This document shows positions 17,150 to 25,673 of a stretch of DNA of 64,000 bases, in pieces (position 1 is the stretch's first letter; each line of letters opens with the position of its first letter). Source of the stretch: Streptomyces cyanogenus (GTDB lineage: Bacteria > Actinomycetota > Actinomycetes > Streptomycetales > Streptomycetaceae); contig NZ_CP071839.1 of assembly GCF_017526105.1 (NCBI RefSeq), forward strand, positions 4,332,001-4,396,000, in the 5' to 3' direction. Below the pieces are notes generated by a model, which saw nothing but the letters and a program-made list of their open reading frames with translations, did not search any database and had not been told where the DNA came from. A program made the translations under genes and the position numbers.

Positions 17150-17222
17150 TGCACTCGGCAGGATTCGAACCTGCAACCTTCTGATCCGTAGTCAGATGCT
17201 CTATCCGTTAAGCTACGAGTGC
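17150..17222 (-). tRNA. tRNA-Arg(ACG)
   Basis: 73 nt with 7-bp acceptor stem GCACTCG/CGAGTGC, anticodon loop CTACGGA (ACG, decodes CGU and, as inosine, CGC/CGA) and T-arm GCAGG-TTCGAAT-CCTGC. CCA is not encoded. It is the insertion site of the element to its left; its anticodon-to-variable-loop core is repeated at 10876-10891. Confidence 0.97.
17176..17191. repeat. tRNA-proximal attachment-site core
   Basis: Second copy of the 16-bp direct repeat, within tRNA-Arg nt 32-47. Integrase remnants end next to the tRNA 3' end, as expected for the element-tRNA junction. Confidence 0.7.
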
Positions 17223-17367
17223 TTGTTCTTTTGTTTTGTCTCCGTTCCCGGCCCTTTCGGCCCGCTCGCGGCGACAGGAAGAACATTACATGACTGCCGC
17301 CGTCATGTGAAATCCGATCTGCATACCCCTTGTGACCTGCGGAAACGTCGAGGACGGGGAGAACGAC

Positions 17368-17396
17368 GAAGCCCCGGTCCTGGGGACCGGGGCTTC
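17368..17396 (-). terminator. hairpin downstream of tRNA-Ser(GCT)
   Basis: Perfect 12-bp stem GAAGCCCCGGTC / GACCGGGGCTTC with loop CTGGG, 9 bp past the tRNA 3' end on the minus strand. Confidence 0.72.
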
Positions 17397-17404
17397 GGGT
17401 GGGG

Positions 17405-17495
17405 CGGAGGCGGAGGGATTTGAACCCTCGATGGGCTTTAAGGCCCAAACCGCATTAGCAGTGCGGCGCCATAGACCGGACTAGGCGACGCCTCC
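17405..17495 (-). tRNA. tRNA-Ser(GCT)
   Basis: 91-nt class II tRNA with acceptor GGAGGCG/CGCCTCC, anticodon loop CTGCTAA (GCT, decodes AGC/AGU), a long variable arm and T-loop TTCAAAT. CCA is not encoded. Confidence 0.97.
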
Positions 17496-17683
17496 AGCAC
17501 AACCGCTCACGCGAGCGCGCGAGTGGTGCGTGCAGATGATGACACAGGCGAGCACCGCGTCACCAATCGCCCCCCACGGTACTAGGCAGGCGGGCCGCAG
17601 GGCAAAGGGCTTCGCCGGGTGGTGCGGGAGTGGAAAGGAGCAGCCCGGCGCAACGTCTCGGCGGGAGCGGCGTTGGACCGGGC

Positions 17684-18157
17684 ATGGTCTCTGTGCTGCC
17701 GGGCGCCGGGTGGCGCCTTCTGTGGGCGTCGTGCTCCGCCGTCGCGTCCCTCGTCCCGCTCACCGCCGTACCCGCCGCCGCGGGCGGCGCCCTGCCGCCG
17801 CCCGTGCGGCCCGAGGACGGGGCTGATCACCTCACCATCGTCGTCCGGCACGCCGGGGCGAGGTGGAACGGGAGGTACGAGGTGACCTGCCACCCCGCCG
17901 CCGGCCGGCATCCGGACGCCGCCGGGGCCTGCCGGGTGCTCGACGAGCGCACCCGGTGGGGCCGGGACCCGTTCGCGCCGGTGCCCCCCGGCACCGTCTG
18001 CACCATGCTCTACGGCGGCCCGGCCACCGCCCACGTCACCGGGACCTGGGCCGGACGCCCGGTCGACGCCTCGTACGACCGCGGCGACGGATGCGAGATC
18101 GGCCGGTGGGACCAGATGGTGCCCCTGCTGCCGAAACTGGGCGGCGGCCCGGCGTAG
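17684..18157 (+). CDS. secreted subtilisin-inhibitor-like (SSI family) protein
   Basis: From ATG 17684, 157 residues with a hydrophobic signal peptide ending near 'VPAAAGG'. The mature part shows the SSI pattern: 'RYEVTCHPAAG', 'GACRVLDE', the reactive-site loop 'PGTVCTMLYGGP', 'VTGTWAGRPVDASYDR' and 'DGCEIGRWDQMVPLLP'. Four Cys can form the two family disulfides. By analogy with SSI the scissile bond is Met-Leu in 'CTM-LYG', predicting inhibition of subtilisin-like proteases. Likely role: control of extracellular proteolysis during differentiation. It stands alone, after the tRNA genes. Confidence 0.88.
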   Translation: MVSVLPGAGWRLLWASCSAVASLVPLTAVPAAAGGALPPPVRPEDGADHLTIVVRHAGARWNGRYEVTCHPAAGRHPDAAGACRVLDERTRWGRDPFAPVPPGTVCTMLYGGPATAHVTGTWAGRPVDASYDRGDGCEIGRWDQMVPLLPKLGGGPA

Positions 18158-18429
18158 GGACCGGTTCAGGGAGCCGGCTCAGCGGGTGGGCTCAGGGGGC
18201 CGCGGCGTGCTTGGCGGACGCATTGGTTCCGTAAAGGTCCGGAGGAGGACTCGGGGAGCCGGACCATGCGGTCACCCGTTCGCCGTCACTTCCTCGTGGG
18301 ACCTCCCTCTCATCCGGCGCCGCGAGCGCAACCCGTGCCCTTAGACTCCCTCGCGTGACACGTCGCGGGCCGGTTGGCAAGATGGCCCGAGCGGTCGGCA
18401 AGGTGCGGTAACAGGGAGGAAGGCGACTC

Positions 18430-21400
18430 GTGAGCAGCAGGCCATCCCGAGGCGCTGCTCGCCTCGCAGCCATACTCGACGCGCTGCCGGACGCGTTGGT
18501 CCTGGTCAACGCCAACGGAACCGTCGTCAACGCCAACACCATCGCGCTGGAGGCCTTCGAGGCGCCCGGCACGGCTCTCGTGGGGCGCGGGCTGCTCGAT
18601 CTGCTGCCCGAGTTCGACTCCCGGCTGATCCCCGGCTCCATGCGGCGGCCCGATCACATGGACCCCACGGGACGGACCAAGCCGACCCGGATGGTCGCCC
18701 GGCGGACCGACGGGACCGAGTTCCCGGTCGAGGTCACCAGCGCGAACCTGGAGAACGGGCAGCAGGCGTACGACGGTTACGGCTACACCGGCGACGAGCT
18801 GCTGATGATCGTGGTCCGGGACCTGTCCGGGACCGTCGACACCGAGGCGGAGCTGGCCCGCTCGCAGCGGCAGACCGAGATGATCCTGCGGGCGGCCGCC
18901 GAAGGCGTCGTGGGCACCGACACCGACGGGCGGATCGTGCTCGTCAATCCGGCCGCCGCCCAGATACTGGGGTACCGGGCCGGTGAGCTGGGCGGCAAGG
19001 AGCTGCACACGCTGGTGCTGCACTCCCGTGCCGACGGCTCCCCCTTCCCGTACGAGGAGTCGCCGCTCGCCGACACCCTGCGCTCCGGGCGCAAGCACCG
19101 GGTGCGCGGGCAGGTGCTGTGGTCCAAGGGCGACCAGAGGGTGCCGGTCGATCTGACCACCGCGCCGGTGCGCGACGGGGACCAGCTCGTCGGCGCCGTG
19201 ATGACCTTCACCGACCGGCGGCCGTTCGACGCCCTGGTGGAGGAGAAGGCCGCGCTGGAGAAGGCGCACGCCGAGGAGCTGGAACGGCTCTCCGAGGAGC
19301 ACGCCTCCGACCTGACCGCACTGCGCCAGCAGCACGTCACCGAGGTCGAGGAGCTGCGCGAGAAGCACACGGAGGAGCTGGCGGCCGGCGAGGAGCGGTA
19401 CGCCTCCCTCGCCGAGCGGGAGAAGGACCGGTACGAGGCGCTCGCCGGGCGGCACGAGCAGCTGGTCACGCTGCTCGGCCAGTCGCTGCGCGGTCCGCTG
19501 GACGAGCTGCGGCGCGAGCTGTCCGCGCTCGCCGCCGACGACGCCGGCCAGCTGTGGCCCGAGGCCAATCAGGTGCTGCACCACCTGTCCGCCGGGTACT
19601 CGCGGATCACGACCATGATCGACAACGTCCTCGGCTATCAGCGGCTGGACGCGGGCAGCGAGGACATCACCCGTACGAAGGTGATGCTGGACGCCGTCGT
19701 CGCCGCCGGTGTGGACGGGGCCGTCGAGCTGATCGGGCCGGGGCGCGTGCAGTTCGCCGTCCACGCCCCGCCCATCGAGGCCGAGGTCGACCCGCAGCGG
19801 CTCGCCACCGCCCTCGCGCACCTCGTCGCGGACGTCGCCGGGGTCGACGCCACCGGCAACACGCCCGTCTCGGCGGGCGGATACCTGGACAACACCGTCG
19901 TCGTGGCCGCCGCGCAGCGCGGCGAGGTCGCGCGTATCGAGGTGCGCGGGCCGTACGCCGGCGGGGACCCGGTGCACCAGCCGATCGTGCGCGGGATCGT
20001 GCGCGCCCACGGAGGCGTGCTGCAGACGCACGAGGTGCCGGGCATGAGCGGCAGCGCGTACGTGCTGGAGGTGCCGCTCGGCGGCGGGGCGGGCGCGGTC
20101 GCCGGCGACGCCCCGGGCGCGGTGCAGGCGCCGGACGGCACCGAGGGCGCCGCGGACGACTCCGGCACGGCCGAGCAGACCGCCGGGGGCGGTCGGCGGC
20201 GGGCCAGGCGGGCCTCCACGGACGCCTTCCTGGACGGTGACGTGGCCGGCGCGGGTGACGCCGGTGAGGCGGAGGCGCCCGTACCGACCGGGCGGCGCCG
20301 GCGGCGGGCCGCCGCGCCCGCCGAGGAGGCCGCGGTGGTTCCGGCCGAGGCCGCGGAGGGCGCGTCCGGCGGGACCGGGCGCCGCCGCGGGCGGCCCGCC
20401 GAGCCCGGCGGCGCCGGTGAGGACGAGGGCGTGGCCGAGGGTGCCGTGATGACCGCGGCCGAGCAGAGCGCGGGGGCCGCCGCCTCGGGTACGGGACTCG
20501 GTGGCACCGTGCCGCCGCAGGGCGTGCCCGCGCCCACGGGCCGGAGGGCCCGCCGTGACTCCGACGCCCCGCAGGCCGCCCTGCCCCCGGCCCTTCCCGC
20601 GGCCGGCGGCGAGCCAGCACCGGGCGCGCAGGTCGCTGTGGCGCAGGGTGGCGAGGCGGTCGCGGCCGAGGGTACGCAGCCGGGCGGACGGCGCCGGCGG
20701 GCGCTGGCCGCCGCGGCGGAGCGGGCCACGGCGCAGGAGGCCGGCGCACGTACGGTCTTCGCCCTGCCGCCGGCCGAGGCCGACCGCGCACCGAACGGCG
20801 CGGGCCCGGCGAGCGGTGCGGGCCCGGCGAGCGCCGCGGGCCCCGCCCTGGGTGCGGCCGTGCCGGTGGCGCCGGGTGCGAGTGCGTCTGCCGGGCCGAA
20901 CGCAGGGGTTCCCGTGGCGCCGGGTGCGAATGCACCTGCCGGGCCGAACGCAGGGGTTCCCGTGGCGCCGGGCGCCGGTGGGCCGTCCGTTCCGGGCGTC
21001 GCGGGTACGGCTGCCGGCCCGCGCCCGGGAGTGGTTCCGGCTGCAGGTGGCGGGCCGCTGCCCGGTCAGGTGCAGGTGCCCGCGCAGATGCCGGTGTCCG
21101 TCGAGGGGCTCCCCGGTGACGACGGCCGGCACGACGCCGTACCGCTCGACCAGGCCGAGGACCACACCCCGCCGCAGCCGCATCCCACCAGCGCCCCGAC
21201 CGGCCGGCGGCGCCGCGCCGTGGCCCAGCCGGCCGAGGCCGCGCACGCGGTGGCGCCGGGGACCGTACCCGGCCAGACCCCGTCGCAGCCGCTTCCGGCG
21301 CCGGCCGCCCCCGGCCAGATCCCGCAGACCGCGTCCGTACCGCCGGCTCCCGGCCAGGTCCCGCAGACCACGCCGGTACCGCCCGCCCCCGGCCAGGCGG

Positions 21401-23202
21401 CTCCCGGCATTCCCGCGCAGGGCACGGCAGGGCAGGGCATCCCCGTCCAGGCGGGTCACGTCCAGGCGGGTCCCGCGCAGGCAGGTCCCGGGCAGGTCCA
21501 GGCAGGCCCCGCTCCCGTGCTTCCCGGTGCGCAGCCCGGTGCCGCCGTTCCGGGCCAGGCTGCCGTACCCGGCCAGGGCACGCCGGCCCAGGCCGCGCCC
21601 GCGCAGGGCGCCGCGGCGCAGCCCGCGCCCGCCGCGCCGGTCCAGCAGCCGTCGGCCGTTCCCCCGCAGGGCTCCGCCGCACAGCCGGGCACCCCGCCCG
21701 CCGGTACCCCGGTGGCGGCCCCGGGTGCGCTGCCGTTGCCCGCCGAGGCCGGACAGGTGCCCGCGGGCCGGCAGGGCGGCGCCCAGGCCGTGCCGTCCGG
21801 CGGCAACCCGGCGGCCGGTGCCCCGCAGCAGTGGCCCGGCACCGGTGACGCCGCCGGCACCGCGGCTCCCACCCCGGCTCCCGGCACCCCGCTTCCCCCG
21901 GGGGACAACGGAACCGCCGTACCGGCCGCGCAGCCGTTGCCCGCCGAGGCCGTCGGCGGTGTGCCGGTCGACCCGGACTCGACGCAGGGCCGTGCGATCA
22001 GCGTGCGCACCCTCGGACAGGGTGTGCCGTTCGCGCGGCAGGCGGCCCAGGTGCAGCAGCCGACGGCGACTCCGCCGCCGCACGCGCCGGGCGGTTCCGG
22101 CCGGCGGCGCAAGCTGGGTACGCCCCCCGACCCGGCCACCCGCCCGGAGCCGCAGCCGGGCCAGGCGGCACGGCCGCACCCGCAGGCCGAACCGGCACCC
22201 GCGCAGCCGTCCCTCGGTGGGCAGGCCTCCCTCGGCGGACAGGCGCCGCTGGTCGGGCAGCCGGCGGTGGCGCAGTCCGCGCCGGCCGGTCCGGTGCCCG
22301 GGGCGCAGCCCTCGCTCGGGGGGCAGTCCCGGCCGGCCGCGGGCACCGAGGGGGCCGGGCGGTCGTACGCCATAGGCGCCCCGGAGCCCGACGCCGCCGA
22401 GGGGCCCGAGCCGCTCGACGGTCCCGGCGGGGCCGTGGAGGTGGCGGACACCCCGCGTCCGCAGCCGCTGGACGACGAGCTGCCCCCGGAGCCGCTGGAC
22501 AACCCGCGCCGGCTGCTGGTGTGGCCCGCGCCGGACGTGACGACCCAGCAGGCACTGAGCGACCGTGGCTACCGGCCGGTGATCGTGCACTCGCGCGAGG
22601 AGGTCGACGCCCAGATCGCGGCCTTCCCCGCCGCGCTGTTCGTGGACCCGCTGACCGGGCCCATCACGCGGACCGCGCTGCAGTCGCTGCGCCAGGCCGC
22701 GGTGGCCGCCGAGGTGCCGGTGCTGGTCACGGCCGGGCTGGGGCAGGCGACGCGCGAGGCGGCGTACGGTGCCGATCCCGCGGTCCTGCTGAAGGCGCTG
22801 GCGCCGCGCGACAGCGAACAGCATCCTCCGCGCGTGCTGCTCATCGAGGAGCACGCGGAGATCGCGCTGGCGCTGACCTCGACGCTGGAGCGGCGCGGGA
22901 TGCAGGTGGCGCGGGCCGCGAACGACAACGACGCGGTGACGCTGGCGGGGCAGTTCCGGCCGAACCTGGTGGTGATGGACCTGATGCAGGTGCACCGCCG
23001 GCGGGCCGGGATCGTGGACTGGCTGCGGGCGAACGGGCAGCTCAACCGCACCCCGCTGGTCGTCTACACGGCCGCCGTCGACCAGGCCGAGCTGCCCCGG
23101 CTGGCCTCGGGCGAGACGGTGCTGTTCCTCGCCGAGCGCTCCACCAGCGCCGAAGTGCAGACGCGGATCGTGGATCTGCTGGCCCGGGTCGGCACGAACT
23201 AG
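18430..23202 (+). CDS. giant PAS-pseudokinase-receiver regulatory protein
   Basis: 1590 residues from GTG 18430 (SD GGGAGGA). Order: PAS-like domain about 10-120, second PAS about 150-260, coiled coil about 270-350, then a kinase-like module whose H box reads 'LLGQSLRGPLDEL' (near 348) with no phospho-acceptor His and whose ATPase part lacks a clear N box ('LATALAHLVADVAGVDATG'). An Ala/Pro/Gly/Gln-rich disordered region of roughly 800 residues follows, studded with 'GRRRRRA'-type basic clusters. The C-terminus has a receiver-like fold about 1357-1450 and a receiver domain about 1472-1590 with Asp about 1517 ('NLVVMDLMQV'). It probably relays signals by protein contact rather than autophosphorylation. 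Confidence 0.8.
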   Translation: MSSRPSRGAARLAAILDALPDALVLVNANGTVVNANTIALEAFEAPGTALVGRGLLDLLPEFDSRLIPGSMRRPDHMDPTGRTKPTRMVARRTDGTEFPVEVTSANLENGQQAYDGYGYTGDELLMIVVRDLSGTVDTEAELARSQRQTEMILRAAAEGVVGTDTDGRIVLVNPAAAQILGYRAGELGGKELHTLVLHSRADGSPFPYEESPLADTLRSGRKHRVRGQVLWSKGDQRVPVDLTTAPVRDGDQLVGAVMTFTDRRPFDALVEEKAALEKAHAEELERLSEEHASDLTALRQQHVTEVEELREKHTEELAAGEERYASLAEREKDRYEALAGRHEQLVTLLGQSLRGPLDELRRELSALAADDAGQLWPEANQVLHHLSAGYSRITTMIDNVLGYQRLDAGSEDITRTKVMLDAVVAAGVDGAVELIGPGRVQFAVHAPPIEAEVDPQRLATALAHLVADVAGVDATGNTPVSAGGYLDNTVVVAAAQRGEVARIEVRGPYAGGDPVHQPIVRGIVRAHGGVLQTHEVPGMSGSAYVLEVPLGGGAGAVAGDAPGAVQAPDGTEGAADDSGTAEQTAGGGRRRARRASTDAFLDGDVAGAGDAGEAEAPVPTGRRRRRAAAPAEEAAVVPAEAAEGASGGTGRRRGRPAEPGGAGEDEGVAEGAVMTAAEQSAGAAASGTGLGGTVPPQGVPAPTGRRARRDSDAPQAALPPALPAAGGEPAPGAQVAVAQGGEAVAAEGTQPGGRRRRALAAAAERATAQEAGARTVFALPPAEADRAPNGAGPASGAGPASAAGPALGAAVPVAPGASASAGPNAGVPVAPGANAPAGPNAGVPVAPGAGGPSVPGVAGTAAGPRPGVVPAAGGGPLPGQVQVPAQMPVSVEGLPGDDGRHDAVPLDQAEDHTPPQPHPTSAPTGRRRRAVAQPAEAAHAVAPGTVPGQTPSQPLPAPAAPGQIPQTASVPPAPGQVPQTTPVPPAPGQAAPGIPAQGTAGQGIPVQAGHVQAGPAQAGPGQVQAGPAPVLPGAQPGAAVPGQAAVPGQGTPAQAAPAQGAAAQPAPAAPVQQPSAVPPQGSAAQPGTPPAGTPVAAPGALPLPAEAGQVPAGRQGGAQAVPSGGNPAAGAPQQWPGTGDAAGTAAPTPAPGTPLPPGDNGTAVPAAQPLPAEAVGGVPVDPDSTQGRAISVRTLGQGVPFARQAAQVQQPTATPPPHAPGGSGRRRKLGTPPDPATRPEPQPGQAARPHPQAEPAPAQPSLGGQASLGGQAPLVGQPAVAQSAPAGPVPGAQPSLGGQSRPAAGTEGAGRSYAIGAPEPDAAEGPEPLDGPGGAVEVADTPRPQPLDDELPPEPLDNPRRLLVWPAPDVTTQQALSDRGYRPVIVHSREEVDAQIAAFPAALFVDPLTGPITRTALQSLRQAAVAAEVPVLVTAGLGQATREAAYGADPAVLLKALAPRDSEQHPPRVLLIEEHAEIALALTSTLERRGMQVARAANDNDAVTLAGQFRPNLVVMDLMQVHRRRAGIVDWLRANGQLNRTPLVVYTAAVDQAELPRLASGETVLFLAERSTSAEVQTRIVDLLARVGTN
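20866..20961 (+). repeat. two tandem 48-bp coding repeats in the disordered linker
   Basis: Two consecutive 48-bp units (16 codons, product 'PAGPNAGVPVAPGAN'-like) differ at only a few bases, with a third partial copy after them. In-frame slippage explains part of the linker length. Confidence 0.75.
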
Positions 23203-23205
23203 GCA

Positions 23206-23297
23206 CCCGACCCGGACACCGGTCCCGGCCCTCCGACCCGGACAGCGGACCCGGACACCGGGCGGACACCGGTCCCGGACACCGGCACCGGGCGGGC
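23206..23297. repeat. degenerate CCCGGACACCGG-type repeats between convergent genes
   Basis: The core CCCGGACACCGG and variants recur several times between the stop of the PAS/receiver gene and the stop of the facing tetR gene. The repeats can fold on either strand and may help terminate both. Confidence 0.5.
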
Positions 23298-23302
23298 AGT
23301 CG

Positions 23303-23884
23303 CTAGCGGGCGACCAGTCTGCGGGCCGCCTCCTTGATGGAGGCCCGCAGGCGGTCGCGGTCGGAGTCCCGCGTGCCGGAGAGGATCCGCCGCATCTGCG
23401 GGACCACGGCCATCCAGTTGGTCAGCGCCGTGATCAGGATCAGCAGGTCGCCGGCCGGGATGGCGTCCGTGATGACGCCCCGGGCCTGGCCGTCCTGGAG
23501 CGCGGCGACCTTGCGGGCGTAGTGGTCCTGGCGGGCCGGCTCGTCGGGCAGTTCGGCGCTGCCGTACTCGATGCCCTCCCAGAAGAGCAGGCGCAGCAGT
23601 TCGGGGTGGGTGGCGTGGTAGTCGAGGAGGCGGTCGACCCAGCCCTCGACGTCGTCGGGGTCGACGGGTACGGCCGCCGCCAGGTCGACCATGCAGGTGC
23701 CCAGGACCTTGCTGAACAGCTCCGCCTTGTTGCCGAAGTAGGCGTAGATCAGCTGCTTGTTCGCCTTGGCCTCGGCGGCGATCCGGTCGATGCGGGCGCC
23801 CGCGATGCCGTGCCGGGCGAACTCGGCGACCGCCGCGTCGAAGATGCGGGCCTTGGTGGCCTCGGGGTCCCTCACTGCTGCCAT
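23303..23884 (-). CDS. TetR-family repressor of the divergent MFS gene
   Basis: From ATG 23884, 193 residues. HTH: 'ATKARIFDAAVAEFARHG', 'ARIDRIAAEAKANKQLIYAY'; then a TetR_C ligand domain ('DYHATHPELLRLLFWEGIEY'). Much longer in-frame extensions upstream run through the divergent gene and are spurious. The 135-bp gap to the MFS gene holds two operator-like inverted repeats, so it probably controls both genes and is released by an exported compound. Confidence 0.93.
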   Translation of the reverse strand: MAAVRDPEATKARIFDAAVAEFARHGIAGARIDRIAAEAKANKQLIYAYFGNKAELFSKVLGTCMVDLAAAVPVDPDDVEGWVDRLLDYHATHPELLRLLFWEGIEYGSAELPDEPARQDHYARKVAALQDGQARGVITDAIPAGDLLILITALTNWMAVVPQMRRILSGTRDSDRDRLRASIKEAARRLVAR

Positions 23885-23914
23885 GGGGACAGGGTAGGAC
23901 GCACAGCCGGCGGT

Positions 23915-23930
23915 AACCAACTGGTTGGTT
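23915..23930. promoter_or_regulatory. operator 1, inverted repeat AACCAAC-TG-GTTGGTT
   Basis: Perfect 7-bp arms around TG, next to the tetR start. It matches the repeat at 23972-23987, so it is likely bound by the same repressor. Confidence 0.75.
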
Positions 23931-23959
23931 GACGGGGAATGCCTGGGCGGTGCACCCTG

Positions 23960-23988
23960 TTGACGAGTTTCAACCAACCAGTTAGTTG
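23960..23988 (+). promoter_or_regulatory. MFS promoter with overlapping operator 2
   Basis: -35 TTGACG (23960-23965), 17-nt spacer and -10 TAGTTG (23983-23988). The second operator AACCAAC-CA-GTTAGTT (23972-23987, one arm mismatch) covers the spacer and -10, so repressor binding would exclude RNA polymerase. Confidence 0.7.
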
Positions 23989-24019
23989 TGTGAGTCCGCT
24001 CTAAGGAGTGCCTCCCCCC

Positions 24020-25231
24020 ATGCCGACAGCCACCAGCACCCGCCGGGCGCCCGCGGTCCGGACATCCGCCTCCCAGCGGTCCGCCTCCGGCACCCTCTTC
24101 CTCCTGCTCATCGCCGTCTGCACCGCCGTCACGGCCGCCAACATCTATCTCGCGGCCCCGCTGCTGCCGCTGATCGCCCGCGACTTCGGCACCGTCCCCG
24201 CGGCCGTGGCCTGGATCGCCTCGGTGGCCCAGCTCGGCTACGCGGCCGGCCTGCTCTTCTTCGCCCCCCTCGGCGACCGCGTCGACCGTCGCCCGCTGGT
24301 CGCCTGGCTCTCCGTGGCCACCACGGTTGCCCTGCTCGTCGCGGCCGTCGCCCCGGGCACCGCGGCCCTGGCGGCGGCCGTGTTCGTCGCCGCCGCGGCG
24401 ACCGTCGTACCGCAGCTGCTCGTCCCGCTGGTCGCCGCGCTCGCCCCGGCCGACCGGCACGCCCGCCATGTCGCGGCCGTCATCGCCGGGCTGTTCACCG
24501 GCATCGTCGCGGCCCGCGTCCTCGGCGGGCTCGCCGGGCAGGCCTTCGGCTGGCGCTGGGTGTTCGCCGGGTCCGCCGTGCTGACCCTCGCCCTGGGGCT
24601 GGCCACCGCGCTGGTCCTGCCGGCCGAACGGCGGGTGCGGCAGGGCGGGCTGTTCTCCGGCATCGCCGAGCTGCCCGGGCTGCTGCGCCGCTCGCCCGAC
24701 CTGTGGCGGGCATGCCTGCGGCAGGCGGGGATGTTCGGCGCGTGGAGCGCCCTGTGGACCTCGCTGGCACTGCTGCTGACCGGGCCGGAGTACGGCCTGT
24801 CCACCGCGACCGCCGGGCTCTTCGGCCTCTTCGGGCTCACCTCCAGCGCGGTGGCGCCGCTGGCGGGCGGGCTGGTGGACCGGTTCGGCGCGGCCCGGGT
24901 CGTCGGCGCCGCGTTCGTGCTGGCCGCCGTCGCCGTACCACTGTTCTGGCTCGGCGGGCAGGTGCTGCCGGCGCTGTTCGCCGCCGCGATCGCGATCCAC
25001 GCGGCCCTGGTGGCCTCCCACGTCGCCAACCAGACCCTGGCCCTGACGACGACGTCCACACCGGCCACCGCCAACACGGCCTACGTCGTCTCCGGCTTCG
25101 CCGGCGGCGCCCTCGCCTCGGCCGTCGCAGGCCCCGCCTTCGGCCACTGGGGCTGGTCCGGGGTCTGCGCGGTGGCGGGGCTGTGGCTGGTGCTGGGCTG
25201 GACGACGACGGTTCGGGGCGGCCGACGCTGA
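24020..25231 (+). CDS. MFS exporter (12-TM, DHA1-like)
   Basis: From ATG 24020 (AAGGAG 11 nt upstream; GTG 24008 is an alternative), 403 residues with 12 predicted helices. Motif-A loop: 'FFAPLGDRVDRRPLVA'; proline/glycine-rich helix 5: 'GIVAARVLGGLAGQAFGWRW'. Likely proton-driven efflux of a small molecule. Its operon partner is the divergent TetR gene. Codon use is typical of the host. Confidence 0.9.
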   Translation: MPTATSTRRAPAVRTSASQRSASGTLFLLLIAVCTAVTAANIYLAAPLLPLIARDFGTVPAAVAWIASVAQLGYAAGLLFFAPLGDRVDRRPLVAWLSVATTVALLVAAVAPGTAALAAAVFVAAAATVVPQLLVPLVAALAPADRHARHVAAVIAGLFTGIVAARVLGGLAGQAFGWRWVFAGSAVLTLALGLATALVLPAERRVRQGGLFSGIAELPGLLRRSPDLWRACLRQAGMFGAWSALWTSLALLLTGPEYGLSTATAGLFGLFGLTSSAVAPLAGGLVDRFGAARVVGAAFVLAAVAVPLFWLGGQVLPALFAAAIAIHAALVASHVANQTLALTTTSTPATANTAYVVSGFAGGALASAVAGPAFGHWGWSGVCAVAGLWLVLGWTTTVRGGRR

Positions 25232-25311
25232 CCATCCGCGGAGCCGGCGCCGAGGGCGTGTGGGGCCGGCTGACCGCGCGGCGGCCGACACCGACACGCC
25301 ATGCGGCGGCC

Positions 25312-25460
25312 GGCACTGTCTCACCGCCGGGGCCGGCACTGTCTCACCGCCGGGGCCGGCACTGTCTCACCGCGGGGGCCGGCACTGTCTCACCGCGGGG
25401 GCCGGCACTGTCGCACCGCGAGCGCCGGCACTGTGGCACCGCTAGCACCGGCGCTGACAG
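25312..25460. repeat. 23-bp tandem repeat, six good copies plus a degenerate seventh
   Basis: The core GGCACTGTCTCACCGC followed by a GC-rich spacer repeats every 23 bp from 25312; the fifth and sixth copies are more diverged. There is no gene between 25232 and 25673. Direct, uninterrupted units without unique spacers exclude CRISPR. Located between convergent genes, it is a minisatellite likely to vary in copy number. Confidence 0.85.
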
Positions 25461-25673
25461 CATCCGCACCGGGCACGACGCATGCAGCGGCCGGCACCGG
25501 TGTCATGCGAGTGCCGCACTGGAGCGCGCGACGGCCACCACCGGCAGCAGGCAGGGTCCGGCGCCGGCGGTGGGAGTTTTCGGCGTGACGCCAGGCGGCA
25601 GGAACATCGCTGACGGCGTGCGCCGAACGCTGGCGGCGGGGGCCGGATCCGGTCCCCGCCGCGGACGTTCCCG

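Noticed and set aside
18310-22995. A 1561-codon open frame on the minus strand opposite the PAS/receiver gene.
   Set aside because: High GC removes stops from the antisense frame. The product is Arg/Gly/His-rich with no domain, and the plus strand has PAS and receiver motifs.
23303-25339. A 678-codon version of the TetR gene.
   Set aside because: The extra 485 residues run antisense to the MFS gene and across both operators. TetR homology starts at ATG 23884.
25312-25460. CRISPR or insertion-sequence ends.
   Set aside because: Direct 23-bp units with no spacers, no terminal inverted repeats and no transposase nearby.
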